NCBI RefSeq assembly: GCF_023150065.1
Contig: NZ_JAKLLN010000002.1
Location: forward strand, 62,001-126,000
Source of the DNA: Zoogloea sp.
Lineage (GTDB): Bacteria > Pseudomonadota > Gammaproteobacteria > Burkholderiales > Rhodocyclaceae
Length of the DNA: 64,000 nt
Direction: 5' to 3'
The first letter of the stretch is position 1; each line of letters opens with the position of its first letter. The notes below the pieces were generated by a model. The model searched no databases. It saw nothing but the letters and a program-made list of their open reading frames with translations, and had not been told where the DNA came from. Shown one piece after another: positions 32,539-40,912 of this stretch. The translations under genes were made by a program, and so were the position numbers.

Positions 32539-35319
32539 TCAGCAGGTGGCCAGGCGGGCAGCCTCCTCGCTGCACTCGTCGAGCAGATGCACGATGGAGC
32601 GGTAGGGCAGGCCGGTGGCGTTGGTGAGGCCGATCTCGCAGGTCTGGTTGCTGGAGTAGCCGCCGCAGCAGCCGGCGGGCACGTCGGCGTGGAGCTTGCG
32701 CAGGGCGTGGGCGTTGAGTTCGGGCACCACGAAGCCCCGGTCGCCGCCAAAGCCGCAGCACTTCACCTCGGCGGGCAGGATGCTGCGGGTGGCGCAGGCG
32801 TCGGCGAGCTTCCGGAGCTTGGCTTCGGCGCCCATGCGGCGGGCGGAGCAGTTGAGGTGGATGAGCACCGGCTCCTCCTTCTTGTGCAGCATCAGGCGCG
32901 GCAGCAGGGCGTCGTGGGCGAATTCCACCAGGTCGTGCACCGTGAGCCGCTCGGCCAGGAAGGTCTTCATGCGCAGGGAGCAGGCGCTGGCGTCGAGCAC
33001 CACCGGGTATTCGCCGTTGTTGCTGGCCTTCATCAGGGCGGCTTCGAGCTGGGCCGACTTGCGGTCGGCGTCGGCTTCCAGGCCCTTGCTGGCAAAGGAC
33101 TGGCCGCAGCACAGGCTGTTGACGTCCTCGGGGATGATGGGGGCGTAGCCGGCCCGCTCCAGTACCCGGATGACGGTGGCCGAGAGGGCTTGTTCCGGGC
33201 TGTCGGCGCCGAACATGCGGCCGGCGCAGGTGGGGAAGTACACCACCTTGTCGCCCTGCTGGCGGGTGGCCCGGCCGAGGGGCTGGGGCGTGGGCATGCC
33301 TTCCTTCCAGGCGCCGCCGGTGAGGCGTGACAGGGCCTTGGTGCCGACGATGCTCTCGGCCAGGTGGCCGGCCTTGAGGGCGGTGCGGGCCAGGGCCTGG
33401 GTGGCGCCAAAGTGGTTGGCCGCCACCTGGCCCAGGCTGCGGGCCACGCTGGACAGCTTCTCGCCGCGCACGGCACGGGTCAGGGCGCCGGTCTCGATAC
33501 CCACCGGGCAGGCGGTGGAGCACAGGCCGCAGGTGGCGCAGGTGTCCAGGCCCATGTAGAGGTAGTCCTCGCCGAGCTGGCCGGGGGCCTCGCCGGCGGC
33601 CTGGCGGCGCGACAGCTCGCGCCAGCCGACGATGCGCTGGCGGGGTGACAGGGTGAGGCCGTGGGACGGGCACTGGGGCTCGCAGAAGCCGCATTCGATG
33701 CAGCGGTCCACCGGGGCGTAGAGCTGGCCGGCGGCGGGCATGGGCTTGAGGTGCTTGAGGTGGGCCTCGGCGTCGTCGTTGATGATCACGCCGGGGTTGA
33801 GCAGGTCTTCGGGGTCGAAGAGCTGCTTGATCTCCAGCATCAGGCCGTAGGCCTGGGTGCCCCATTCCAGCTCGACGAAGGGGGCCATGTTGCGGCCGGT
33901 GCCGTGCTCGGCCTTGAGGGAGGCGTCGTACTTCTTCACCAGCAGGGTGCACAGCTCGTCCATGAAGGCGGCGTAGCGGGCCACCTCGGTGTCGATGCCG
34001 AAGTCCTGGGTGAACACGAAGTGGACGTTGCCCTCCAGGGCGTGGCCGAAGATGATGGCCTCGTGATAACCGTGCTTGGCGAACAGGTGCTGGAGATCCA
34101 GGCAGGCGGCGGCCAGGTCGGGCACGGCCACGGCCACGTCCTCGATGATCACGGTGGTGCCGGGCTTGCGCACGGCGCCGACGGCCGGGAAGGTGCCCTT
34201 GCGCACGTTCCACAGGCGCTCGATCTCGGTGGCGTCGGTGGTGAAGGCGGGGGCTTCGATCAGGGTGTAGGCAGCCAGCTCTTCGAGTACCGAGTCGATG
34301 CGCTGCTGCAGCTCCACGGCCGAGGGCGCGCGGGTTTCGATGAGCAGGGCGGTGGCGCCGTCGGGCAGGGTCTTGAGCAGGGGCGGCATGCCGGGCTTGT
34401 GGGCGACGCAGCGCAGGGAGGCCCGGTCGAGGAGCTCCACCGCGTCCACCGGCCGTTCCTTGAGGCCCACCACGGCCCGGCAGGCGCTTTCCATGTCCTC
34501 GAAGAAGGCCAGGGCGCTGGCCTTGTGGGCGTATTCGGGGACGGTCTGGTAGGTGATGCGGGAGATGAAGCCGAGGGTGCCCTCGGAACCGATCATCAGG
34601 TGGGCCAGGATGTCCACCGGGTCGCTGTAGTCCACCAGGGCGTTGAGGCTGTAGCCGGTGGTGTTCTTGATCTTGTACTTGCTGCGGATGCGCTGGGCCA
34701 GGGCCTTGTCGGCCCGCACCTGGTCGGCCAGGCCGGCAAGGCGGTCGAGCAGGCTCTTGTGGCTGATCCGGAAGGCGGCGACGCTGGCCGGCTCGCCGGT
34801 GTCGAGCAGGGTGCCGTCGGCCAGCAGCACGCGGATCGAGGCCAGGGTGTTGTAGCTGTTCTGGGCGGTGCCGCAGCACATGCCGGAGCTGTTGTTGGCG
34901 GCCATGCCGCCGATCTTGGCGGCGTTGATGGAGGCCGGGTCGGGGCCGATCTTGCGGCCCAGGGGGGCGAGGCGGCGATTCACCTCGGCACCGATCATGG
35001 CCGTGCCCACCTCCACGCTCTGGCCGTCGGCGGCGATGCGGCAGGTGGCCAGGCCTTCGCCCAGCAGCACCAGCACCCCGTCGGTAACGGCCTGGCCGCA
35101 CAGGCTGGTGCCGGCGGCCCGGAAGGTGACCGGACGCCCGTGCTGGCGGGCCAGATCCACCACCTTGCGCACCTCGCCTTCGTCGTTGACCACGGCCACC
35201 ACCTCGGGGATCAGGCGGTAGAAGCTGCCGTCGGTGCCGTAGGCGAGGCGGCGGAGTTCGTCCGTGATGACACGGTCGGTGGAGAGGGTGTTGCGCAGGG
35301 CGTCGATGAGTGCGGACAT
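32539..35319 (-). CDS. FAD/Fe-S D-lactate dehydrogenase (Dld-II type)
   Basis: 926 residues. The N-terminal half is a GlcD/Dld-type FAD domain (PCMH fold: VTFRAAGTSLCGQAVTDGVLV; later VHFVFTQDFG and AEHGTGRNMAPFVELEWG). It is fused to a C-terminal unit with two 4Fe-4S motifs (CIECGFCEPQCP; CATCGLCSTACP) and cysteine-rich CCG modules (CCGQSF; CCGFGGDRGF). This matches the Dld-II D-lactate dehydrogenase of Shewanella, which passes electrons to the quinone pool. It lies within the lactate operon between lutB and lctP. A relative acting on another 2-hydroxyacid is possible but less likely here. Confidence 0.9.
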   Translation of the reverse strand: MSALIDALRNTLSTDRVITDELRRLAYGTDGSFYRLIPEVVAVVNDEGEVRKVVDLARQHGRPVTFRAAGTSLCGQAVTDGVLVLLGEGLATCRIAADGQSVEVGTAMIGAEVNRRLAPLGRKIGPDPASINAAKIGGMAANNSSGMCCGTAQNSYNTLASIRVLLADGTLLDTGEPASVAAFRISHKSLLDRLAGLADQVRADKALAQRIRSKYKIKNTTGYSLNALVDYSDPVDILAHLMIGSEGTLGFISRITYQTVPEYAHKASALAFFEDMESACRAVVGLKERPVDAVELLDRASLRCVAHKPGMPPLLKTLPDGATALLIETRAPSAVELQQRIDSVLEELAAYTLIEAPAFTTDATEIERLWNVRKGTFPAVGAVRKPGTTVIIEDVAVAVPDLAAACLDLQHLFAKHGYHEAIIFGHALEGNVHFVFTQDFGIDTEVARYAAFMDELCTLLVKKYDASLKAEHGTGRNMAPFVELEWGTQAYGLMLEIKQLFDPEDLLNPGVIINDDAEAHLKHLKPMPAAGQLYAPVDRCIECGFCEPQCPSHGLTLSPRQRIVGWRELSRRQAAGEAPGQLGEDYLYMGLDTCATCGLCSTACPVGIETGALTRAVRGEKLSSVARSLGQVAANHFGATQALARTALKAGHLAESIVGTKALSRLTGGAWKEGMPTPQPLGRATRQQGDKVVYFPTCAGRMFGADSPEQALSATVIRVLERAGYAPIIPEDVNSLCCGQSFASKGLEADADRKSAQLEAALMKASNNGEYPVVLDASACSLRMKTFLAERLTVHDLVEFAHDALLPRLMLHKKEEPVLIHLNCSARRMGAEAKLRKLADACATRSILPAEVKCCGFGGDRGFVVPELNAHALRKLHADVPAGCCGGYSSNQTCEIGLTNATGLPYRSIVHLLDECSEEAARLATC

Positions 35320-35365
35320 GACGGGTCCTCCCGGGCAGGGATTGGGTTGGGGTTTGAGGGGGGCA

Positions 35366-35388
35366 TGTAGGGGCGACTTCAGTCGCCC
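35366..35388 (+). repeat. REP-like palindrome, left member of an inverted pair
   Basis: TGTAG followed by GGGCGACT-TC-AGTCGCCC. With the copy at 35433-35455 it forms an inverted pair separated by 44 bases, all in the lutB-dld gap. Confidence 0.8.
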
Positions 35389-35432
35389 ATCCGCGCGTAG
35401 ATCACAGGCATGTGCCGTTGATCGGGATCAGT

Positions 35433-35455
35433 GGGCGACTGAAGTCGCCCCTACA
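35433..35455 (-). repeat. REP-like palindrome, right member of an inverted pair
   Basis: The reverse complement is the same 23-base unit as at 35366-35388. It lies 9 bases after the lutB stop codon on the minus strand. The two copies could fold into one long hairpin or two small ones in the operon mRNA. Confidence 0.8.
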
Positions 35456-35464
35456 CACGAAGCG

Positions 35465-36931
35465 CTAGCGTCGGTCTTTGACCATGTCTCGGAGCCTTCG
35501 CGGGGCGGGTTGCAGGGGGGTGCGGGCCGCCGTCCAGCCGCCTTGCCGCTTGGGCGTGAAGGCGCGGAAGCGGGTGGCCAGCCAGCTGAAGGCCCGGTAG
35601 CTGCCGGGGCGGGCATGGACCCGCGCCCACATGCGCCACACGAAGCTCGTCAGCGCATTGTGCCCGGCGCCCTGACCCACCATGGCCGGGTTGGCGTGGG
35701 GTTCGCTGTTGGCTTCGCCGCGCAGGCGGATCAGCAGTTCGGGGATGGGGATCTTCACCGGGCAGACTTCGCCGCAGGCACCGCACAAGCTGGAGGCGGT
35801 AGGCAGCAGGTGGGTCTGCTCAAGCCCCATCATGTGGGGCGAGACGATCTTGCCGATGGGGCCGGGGTAGGTGGTCCCGTAAGCGTGACCGCCGATCCGG
35901 GTGTAGACCGGGCAGTGGTTCATGCAGGCGCCGCAGCGGATGCATTGCAGCGTCTTGCGCAGTTGTTCGTCGGCGTAGGCCTGGCTGCGGCCGTTGTCCA
36001 GGAGCACCAGGTGCACCTCTTCGGGGCCGTCCTTGTCTTCGCCCCGGCGCGGGCCGGAGATCATGTTGAAGTAGGTGGACACGGCCTGGCCGGTGGCCGA
36101 GCGGGTAAGGATGGAGAACAGCGGGGCGACGTGCTCCAGCTTCTCCACCACCTTCTCGATGCCGGTGATGGCGATATGCACCTTGGGCACGGTGGTGCAC
36201 ATGCGGCCGTTGCCTTCGTTCTCGACGAGGCACAGGGTGCCGGTCTCGGCCACGGCAAAGTTCACGCCGGAGAGGCCGATGTCGGCGATCTCGAACTTCT
36301 CGCGCAGCACCCGGCGGCCGATCTGGATGAGGGCGTCCACGTTGTCGGTGTAGCTGACGCCGGGGATGTGCTCGGCGAACAGCTTGGCGATCTGCTGCTT
36401 GGTCTGGTGGATCGCCGGCATGATGATGTGGGAGGGCTTCTCGCCGGCGAGCTGGACGATGTATTCGCCCATGTCGGATTCGAGGGCGCCCACGCCGGCG
36501 GCTTCCATGGCGTGGTTGAACTCAATCTCCTCGCTGACCATGGACTTGCCCTTGACGATCAGCTTGGCCGCATGACGCTGGGCGATGCCCAGCATGATGG
36601 CGTTGGCTTCGTCGGGGGTTTCGGCCCAATGCACCTGCACGCCGTTGTGGGTCAGGTTGGCCTCGAGTTGTTCGAGCAGGTCGGGCAGCTTGGACAGGCT
36701 GTACTGGCGGATGGCCTCGGACAGGCTGCGCAGGGAGTCCAGCTCGTCCGTATCGGGGAACTGGGCGGCGCGCTTGGCCATGAGAAAGTCCATGGCGCCG
36801 CGGAAGCTCTGGCGCAGGTGCGGATCATTCACTGCGTCGTGCATGCGCTCGCGCAGGGCCTGGGCCGAGACGAAGGCGATGGGCTTGCCGGCGTCCTTGC
36901 CGCCGGTACTGGTCTGCTGGTGGGCGCTCAT
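35465..36931 (-). CDS. lutB: L-lactate oxidation iron-sulfur protein LutB (LldF)
   Basis: 488 residues. A LUD (DUF162-type) domain occupies about residues 70-300 (IVKGKSMVSEEIEFNHAMEAAG; GVNFAVAETGTLCLVENEGNGR). Two ferredoxin-like cluster motifs follow: CIRCGACMNHCPVY and CGACGEVCPVKIPIPELL. LutB works with LutA and LutC as a membrane-associated L-lactate dehydrogenase. The start MSAHQQTSTGG at 36931 overlaps the lutC stop by 4 bases, showing translational coupling. In-frame extensions upstream lie inside lutC and were rejected. Confidence 0.93.
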   Translation of the reverse strand: MSAHQQTSTGGKDAGKPIAFVSAQALRERMHDAVNDPHLRQSFRGAMDFLMAKRAAQFPDTDELDSLRSLSEAIRQYSLSKLPDLLEQLEANLTHNGVQVHWAETPDEANAIMLGIAQRHAAKLIVKGKSMVSEEIEFNHAMEAAGVGALESDMGEYIVQLAGEKPSHIIMPAIHQTKQQIAKLFAEHIPGVSYTDNVDALIQIGRRVLREKFEIADIGLSGVNFAVAETGTLCLVENEGNGRMCTTVPKVHIAITGIEKVVEKLEHVAPLFSILTRSATGQAVSTYFNMISGPRRGEDKDGPEEVHLVLLDNGRSQAYADEQLRKTLQCIRCGACMNHCPVYTRIGGHAYGTTYPGPIGKIVSPHMMGLEQTHLLPTASSLCGACGEVCPVKIPIPELLIRLRGEANSEPHANPAMVGQGAGHNALTSFVWRMWARVHARPGSYRAFSWLATRFRAFTPKRQGGWTAARTPLQPAPRRLRDMVKDRR

Positions 36932-37602
36932 TGCACGTCTCCTTCGGCGTTGATGACCAGCACGATCAGCTCCTTCGGGCCGTGGGCGCCGTAGGCCAGG
37001 GTCTGCTGGATGTCGGCGGTCTTGGACGGGCCGGAGATCAGCAGGGCGTTGGTGGGCAGCCCGGCCGCCCAGTTCTCGCTCACCAGGGCGTCGTAGAAGG
37101 TGGGGTGGATGCGGGCGGCGTCGAGCAGGGCGAAGTGGATGGGCGGCACCAGGGACAGGGTGCGCGGCTCGTCGGCGGACGACCACAGGATCAGGCTGCC
37201 GGTTTCGGCGATGGCGCCGCGGGTCTGGGTGAAGCCGGCGTCCACCCGGTGGAACAGGTCGGCCTTGATGTCTTCCACCTGGCCGGCCCAGGGGCGCAGG
37301 CTGATGTCGCCGAAGGTGTCGGCCTGCAGGCGCTGGCCGGCCGGGGTGTTGGCGCCGAACATCAGGGTGCCCACCTGCTTGTCGCGGCACAGCTTGGCCA
37401 GCAGCGCGGGCCAGTCGGCTTCGGTGGTGACATGCACGTCGGCGTGGAAGCCTTCGATGCCGGTGCGGAAACGGGCCAGGCGCTCGGCCTTCGATTCATT
37501 GCGGGCCCGGGTGGCGTAGTGGGGCGCCGGGTCGGGGTGGGGCAGGGGCTCGGCGGGCCGGGCTCCGCGCAGCTTGGCGAGGATGCGGTCGCGGGCGCTC
37601 AT
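36928..37602 (-). CDS. lutC: L-lactate oxidation protein LutC (LldG)
   Basis: 224 residues of a single LUD domain: MSARDRILAKLRGA at the N-terminus, DAGFTQTRGAIAETGSLILWSSADEPRTLSLVPPIHFALLDAARI, and SGPSKTADIQQTLAYGAHGPKELIVLVI near the C-terminus. It is the third component of the LutABC L-lactate-utilising complex. Both ends overlap neighbours by 4 bases (lutA stop and lutB start). The gene order A-C-B matches the lldEGF order of Shewanella rather than the lutABC order of Bacillus. Confidence 0.93.
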   Translation of the reverse strand: MSARDRILAKLRGARPAEPLPHPDPAPHYATRARNESKAERLARFRTGIEGFHADVHVTTEADWPALLAKLCRDKQVGTLMFGANTPAGQRLQADTFGDISLRPWAGQVEDIKADLFHRVDAGFTQTRGAIAETGSLILWSSADEPRTLSLVPPIHFALLDAARIHPTFYDALVSENWAAGLPTNALLISGPSKTADIQQTLAYGAHGPKELIVLVINAEGDVQ

Positions 37603-38432
37603 GCGTGTTCTCCACTGGGCTTTCCGCCGGTGCGCTTGAGCAGGAAGGTGGCCAGGTGCTCGCCGGGCAGGGACGGCGCGGCGCGGCCGGCGTCCAGGTC
37701 TTCCCGGGCGGCGCGGCGGGTGATGTTGAGCATGCAGCCGCAGTCGGCGGTGACCATCTGGCCGGCGCCGGTGGCCTTGAGGGAGGCGACCTTGTCGCTG
37801 ACCATGGCCGTGGAGACGTCCGGGTGCTTCAGCGAGAAGGTGCCGCCGAAGCCGCAGCATTCGGATTCGTGATCGTGGATGGCGAGGGTGACATTGCCGA
37901 GTCGGGCCAGCAGCTCGCGGCCCACAAGCAGGGTGCCCATCTCGCGGCGGGCCGAGCACGAGGTGTGCAGGGCCACGGTGAGCGCCGGGCCCTGGTCGGG
38001 GCGCTTGAAGTCCAGCACATGGACCAGGAACTCGGCCAGCTCGAAGGTGCGTTCGGCGATGGCGGCGGCCCGGGCCTTGAGGGCCGGGTCGTTGGCGACG
38101 ACCTTCTCCCAGTTCCAGCGGATCATGCCGCCGCAGGAGCCGGAGGGCACCACGATGGGGTAGTCGCCGGGGAAGAGATCAAGCTGGGATTCGACCACCT
38201 GGCGGGCTTCGTCGGGGAAGCCGCTGGTGTAGGCAGGCTGGCCGCAGCAGGTCTGGTTGTCGGGGAAGATGACGCGCACACCTTCCCGCTCGAGGAGGGT
38301 GATGGCGTCCATGCCGGCTTCGGGGACGAACATGTCCACGAGGCAGGTTGCGTAGAAATACACCGCCTCGGGGCGCGGGGGGTAGCTGCGCGCGCCGTGA
38401 CTGGCGCCTGCCGTTTGGGGGGTCTTGCTCAT
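37599..38432 (-). CDS. lutA: L-lactate oxidation protein LutA (LldE)
   Basis: 277 residues with two cysteine-rich CCG domains: PDNQTCCGQPAYTSG and GSCGGMIRWNW in the first half, then HTSCSARREMG, ESECCGFGGTFS and ADCGCMLNI in the second. These motifs bind unusual Fe-S centres in LutA, HdrB and GlpC. The ATG at 38432 follows GGAGGAGA, which sets the start. First gene of the five-gene lactate operon. Its promoter lies in the region shared with lldR. Confidence 0.93.
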   Translation of the reverse strand: MSKTPQTAGASHGARSYPPRPEAVYFYATCLVDMFVPEAGMDAITLLEREGVRVIFPDNQTCCGQPAYTSGFPDEARQVVESQLDLFPGDYPIVVPSGSCGGMIRWNWEKVVANDPALKARAAAIAERTFELAEFLVHVLDFKRPDQGPALTVALHTSCSARREMGTLLVGRELLARLGNVTLAIHDHESECCGFGGTFSLKHPDVSTAMVSDKVASLKATGAGQMVTADCGCMLNITRRAAREDLDAGRAAPSLPGEHLATFLLKRTGGKPSGEHA

Positions 38433-38513
38433 GTCTCCTCCAGTTCTGCCGGTGCGCGACGGGCCGTGTCGCTGCGGGTCTGGCTGTCTGTGGTTTTGGA
38501 TGCTCCGGTAAAT

Positions 38514-38524
38514 TGGTAAGACCA
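38514..38524. promoter_or_regulatory. FadR/LldR-type operator 1
   Basis: TGGTAAGACCA fits the FadR-subfamily consensus TNGTNNNACNA and sits in a larger palindrome AATTGGT-AAG-ACCAATT. It is 82 bases upstream of the lutA start, a suitable place for repression by the divergent LldR-like protein. Confidence 0.8.
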
Positions 38525-38606
38525 ATTGATCGGATGTACGGAAATGTACGCTTCGACGCTCCCCGAGTCAATTGGGGGTCGCACTCAACGGATTGATTTC
38601 ATGGGG

Positions 38607-38626
38607 TTATAGGGGTAAACCTATAA
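38607..38626. promoter_or_regulatory. Inverted repeat TTATAGG-N6-CCTATAA in the lut-lldR promoter region
   Basis: A perfect 7-bp inverted repeat with spacer GGTAAA lies midway between the two LldR-type operators. It does not fit the FadR consensus, so it may bind a second regulator. The AT-rich halves could also overlap promoter -10 elements. Confidence 0.45.
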
Positions 38627-38698
38627 ATTTGGGGCAAGGCGCCGGCGGTGGCGTTTTGTAGTCTGGCTTGTGGTCCATCAAGGTGCGACCTAGAATTT

Positions 38699-38709
38699 TG
38701 GTCTGACCA
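38699..38709. promoter_or_regulatory. FadR/LldR-type operator 2
   Basis: TGGTCTGACCA fits TNGTNNNACNA within TTTTGGTCTGACCAAT. It ends 17 bases before the lldR ATG, so it probably mediates autoregulation. It is 185 bases from operator 1, which would allow DNA looping as described for E. coli LldR. Confidence 0.82.
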
Positions 38710-38726
38710 ATCAAGGTGGCATCTAC

Positions 38727-39545
38727 ATGGCCAATGGCAAACTGGCGGTCCAGCGCCTTTCCGACACCATCGCCCACGAGTTCGAGCGGCGCATCCTGGA
38801 CGGAGCCCTCAAACCCGGCGACCGCCTTCAGCCCGAACGGGAGATGGCGGCCGAGCTTGGCGTGTCGCGCCCGTCCCTGCGCGAGGCGCTCCAGAAACTG
38901 GTGTCCAAGGGCCTGCTGCACAGCCGGCAGGGGGGCGGCACCTACGTCACCGATCGGCTCGACGTGGGGTTTACCGACCCCTGGCACGACATGCTCGCCC
39001 AGCACCCCAACATCCAGGCCGATCTGCTCGAGTTTCGCGGCATGCTGGAGTGTGAGGCTGCGTCTATGGCGGCCCAGCGGGCCACCGAGGCCGATCTGCA
39101 GCGCATCGGCGATACCTTCGCCGTGGTGGAGTCGCTGTTCGCCCAGGGCACCTCGCCGGAGGTGCTGGAGCGGCAGGTGAAGGCCGACTTGGCCTTTCAT
39201 CAGGCCATTGCCGAGGCGGCCCACAACGTGATGTTCGGCCACCTGACGGCGAGCCTGTTCCGGGTCATCAACGATCACATCGACCGCAATCTGCGCCACC
39301 TGCGGCGCCAGGACGGAGACTGGCTGAAGCTGCGCGATCAGCACCGGGCCATCTGGGAGGGCATCCGCAACCGCGATCCCGGCGCAGCCTCGGCCGCCGT
39401 GCGGGCGCACATCAACTTCGTTCACGAGAGCATGGCAGAGCGGGCGCGTCATGAAGAACGGGAGTCCAGGGCTCGTGCGGCGCGGCGACTGGCCAAGCCC
39501 GAGGCGGGCGTCGAGGTGAGCGAGAGCGATGCCGGCGCACGCTAG
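38727..39545 (+). CDS. lldR: GntR/FadR-family transcriptional regulator of lactate genes (LldR-like)
   Basis: 272 residues. The N-terminal winged helix-turn-helix is of GntR type (IAHEFERRILDGALKPGDRLQPEREMAAELGVSRPSLREALQKLVSKGLLHSRQGGGTYV). The C-terminal FCD domain is all-helical with metal/ligand histidines (DLAFHQAIAEAAHN; DQHRAIWEGI; AAVRAHINFVHE). It is divergent from the lut-dld-lctP operon, and two consensus operators lie between them. LldR/PdhR-type proteins release DNA on binding lactate or pyruvate. The effector here is inferred as lactate. The last ~35 residues are Arg/Ala/Glu-rich. Confidence 0.9.
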   Translation: MANGKLAVQRLSDTIAHEFERRILDGALKPGDRLQPEREMAAELGVSRPSLREALQKLVSKGLLHSRQGGGTYVTDRLDVGFTDPWHDMLAQHPNIQADLLEFRGMLECEAASMAAQRATEADLQRIGDTFAVVESLFAQGTSPEVLERQVKADLAFHQAIAEAAHNVMFGHLTASLFRVINDHIDRNLRHLRRQDGDWLKLRDQHRAIWEGIRNRDPGAASAAVRAHINFVHESMAERARHEERESRARAARRLAKPEAGVEVSESDAGAR

Positions 39546-39577
39546 GATCAAGTCCTGTCTGCCGCGCTGATTGCCCG

Positions 39578-40912
39578 ATGAATACCCTGGATGAACTGCG
39601 CGCCGGACGCCTGCACGGCGCTCGTGAGCTGCGCCTGTCTTTTGGTCTGACCAATTTTCCCGAAGAGATCTTCGAGCTTGCCGACAGCCTGGAGGTGCTC
39701 GATCTGTCGGGCAATCAGCTGGAGAGCCTGCCCGATATGCTGCCACGCCTGCATCGTCTGCGGGTGCTGTTCTGCTCTGGCAACCCCTTTCGCGTCCTCC
39801 CGGAGGTCCTCGGGCGCTGTCCGCAGCTGGAGATGGTCGGCTTCAAATCGTGCCGCATCGAAAGCGTGCCCGCCGAAGCGCTGCCGCCCCGTCTGCGCTG
39901 GCTGATCCTCACCGACAACCGCATCGGGCGGCTGCCTGCCGCTATCGGACGCTGCGGCCGGCTGCAGAAGCTGATGCTGGCCGGCAATCTCCTTGATACG
40001 CTTCCGGCGGAGCTGGCCCGGTGTACCCGCCTCGAGCTGCTGCGCATTGCCGCCAACCGCCTTGTTGCCTTGCCCGGCTGGCTCCTGAAGATGCCGCGCC
40101 TGAGCTGGCTGGCCTATGCCGGCAATCCCTTCTGCTTAGGTCTGGAGGTGGATCGCAAGGCCCGCATCCGGGTGCCCGATGTGTCCTGGGGCGGGCTGGA
40201 GATGGAGCGGGTGCTGGGTGAGGGTGCCTCGGGGGTGATCCATCAGGCCCGCTGGGGTGCCGATGGCGCCGGGCGGGACGTGGCTGTGAAGTGCTTCAAG
40301 GGCGCGGTGACCAGCGACGGCCTGCCCGGCAACGAGATGGCGGTCTGTCTCGACAGCGGCCGGCATCCCGGCCTCATTCCGGTGCTGGGGCGTCTGGGGG
40401 ATCACCCCGAGGGCGTGGCGGGCCTGGTGATGGAGCGGATCGACCCGGCCTTCCGTACCCTGGCCGGGCCGCCCAGCCGGGCGTCGTGTACCCGGGACGT
40501 GTATGCGCCGGACCAGTGCCTGCCCGCTCGGGCGGTACTGCGTCTGGCGGCCGACATGGCCGGTGCGGCCGCCCATCTGCACGCGCGGCACATCCTCCAT
40601 GGCGACCTCTACGCCCACAACATCCTGTATCGGCCGGATGACGGCCGGGCGCTGCTGGGGGATTTCGGCGCCGCATCCTTCATTCCGCCGGATGATCCGG
40701 AGCTGGCCGAGGCGCTGCAGCGTCTCGAGGTACGCGCTTTTGGCTGTCTGCTGGAGGAGCTCGTCGAGCACTGTGACGGCAGTGATCCGAGCGGCACCAT
40801 CACGCCGGCACTCGTCACCCTGCGCGACCGCTGTCTGCAGCCCGATCCGGCGGCCCGGCCGCGCTTTGCCGAGTTGGTCGAGGCCCTGCAGGCTGTGGGA
40901 GATGCGCCATGA
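39578..40912 (+). CDS. Leucine-rich-repeat protein kinase (LRR-Ser/Thr kinase fusion)
   Basis: 444 residues. Residues 15-190 hold about seven leucine-rich repeats of ~23 residues (e.g. SLEVLDLSGNQLESLP; RLQKLMLAGNLLDTLP). Residues 205-440 form a Hanks-type kinase: glycine loop GEGASG 214-219, VAVK Lys238, helix-C Glu253, catalytic loop HGDLYAHN 341-348 with Asp343 and Asn348, and DFG 362-364. Catalytic residues are complete, but the HRD arginine is Gly and the activation segment is short without a clear APE. No membrane segment, so cytosolic. It follows lldR by 32 bases and overlaps the next ORF by 4. Target unknown. Confidence 0.9.
   Translation: MNTLDELRAGRLHGARELRLSFGLTNFPEEIFELADSLEVLDLSGNQLESLPDMLPRLHRLRVLFCSGNPFRVLPEVLGRCPQLEMVGFKSCRIESVPAEALPPRLRWLILTDNRIGRLPAAIGRCGRLQKLMLAGNLLDTLPAELARCTRLELLRIAANRLVALPGWLLKMPRLSWLAYAGNPFCLGLEVDRKARIRVPDVSWGGLEMERVLGEGASGVIHQARWGADGAGRDVAVKCFKGAVTSDGLPGNEMAVCLDSGRHPGLIPVLGRLGDHPEGVAGLVMERIDPAFRTLAGPPSRASCTRDVYAPDQCLPARAVLRLAADMAGAAAHLHARHILHGDLYAHNILYRPDDGRALLGDFGAASFIPPDDPELAEALQRLEVRAFGCLLEELVEHCDGSDPSGTITPALVTLRDRCLQPDPAARPRFAELVEALQAVGDAP
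39643..39653. promoter_or_regulatory. LldR-type operator match inside the LRR-kinase coding region
   Basis: TTTTGGTCTGACCAAT here is identical over 16 bases to operator 2 in front of lldR and contains the TNGTNNNACNA consensus. It lies 65 bases into the kinase gene (codons for FGLTN). It could be a roadblock or looping site for LldR, or a coincidence. Confidence 0.5.

Noticed and set aside
32078..35101. A 1007-codon open frame overlapping the D-lactate dehydrogenase gene on the same strand
   Set aside because: It is the out-of-phase frame of that gene, rich in Arg/Pro/Gly, while the 926-residue frame carries all the cofactor motifs.
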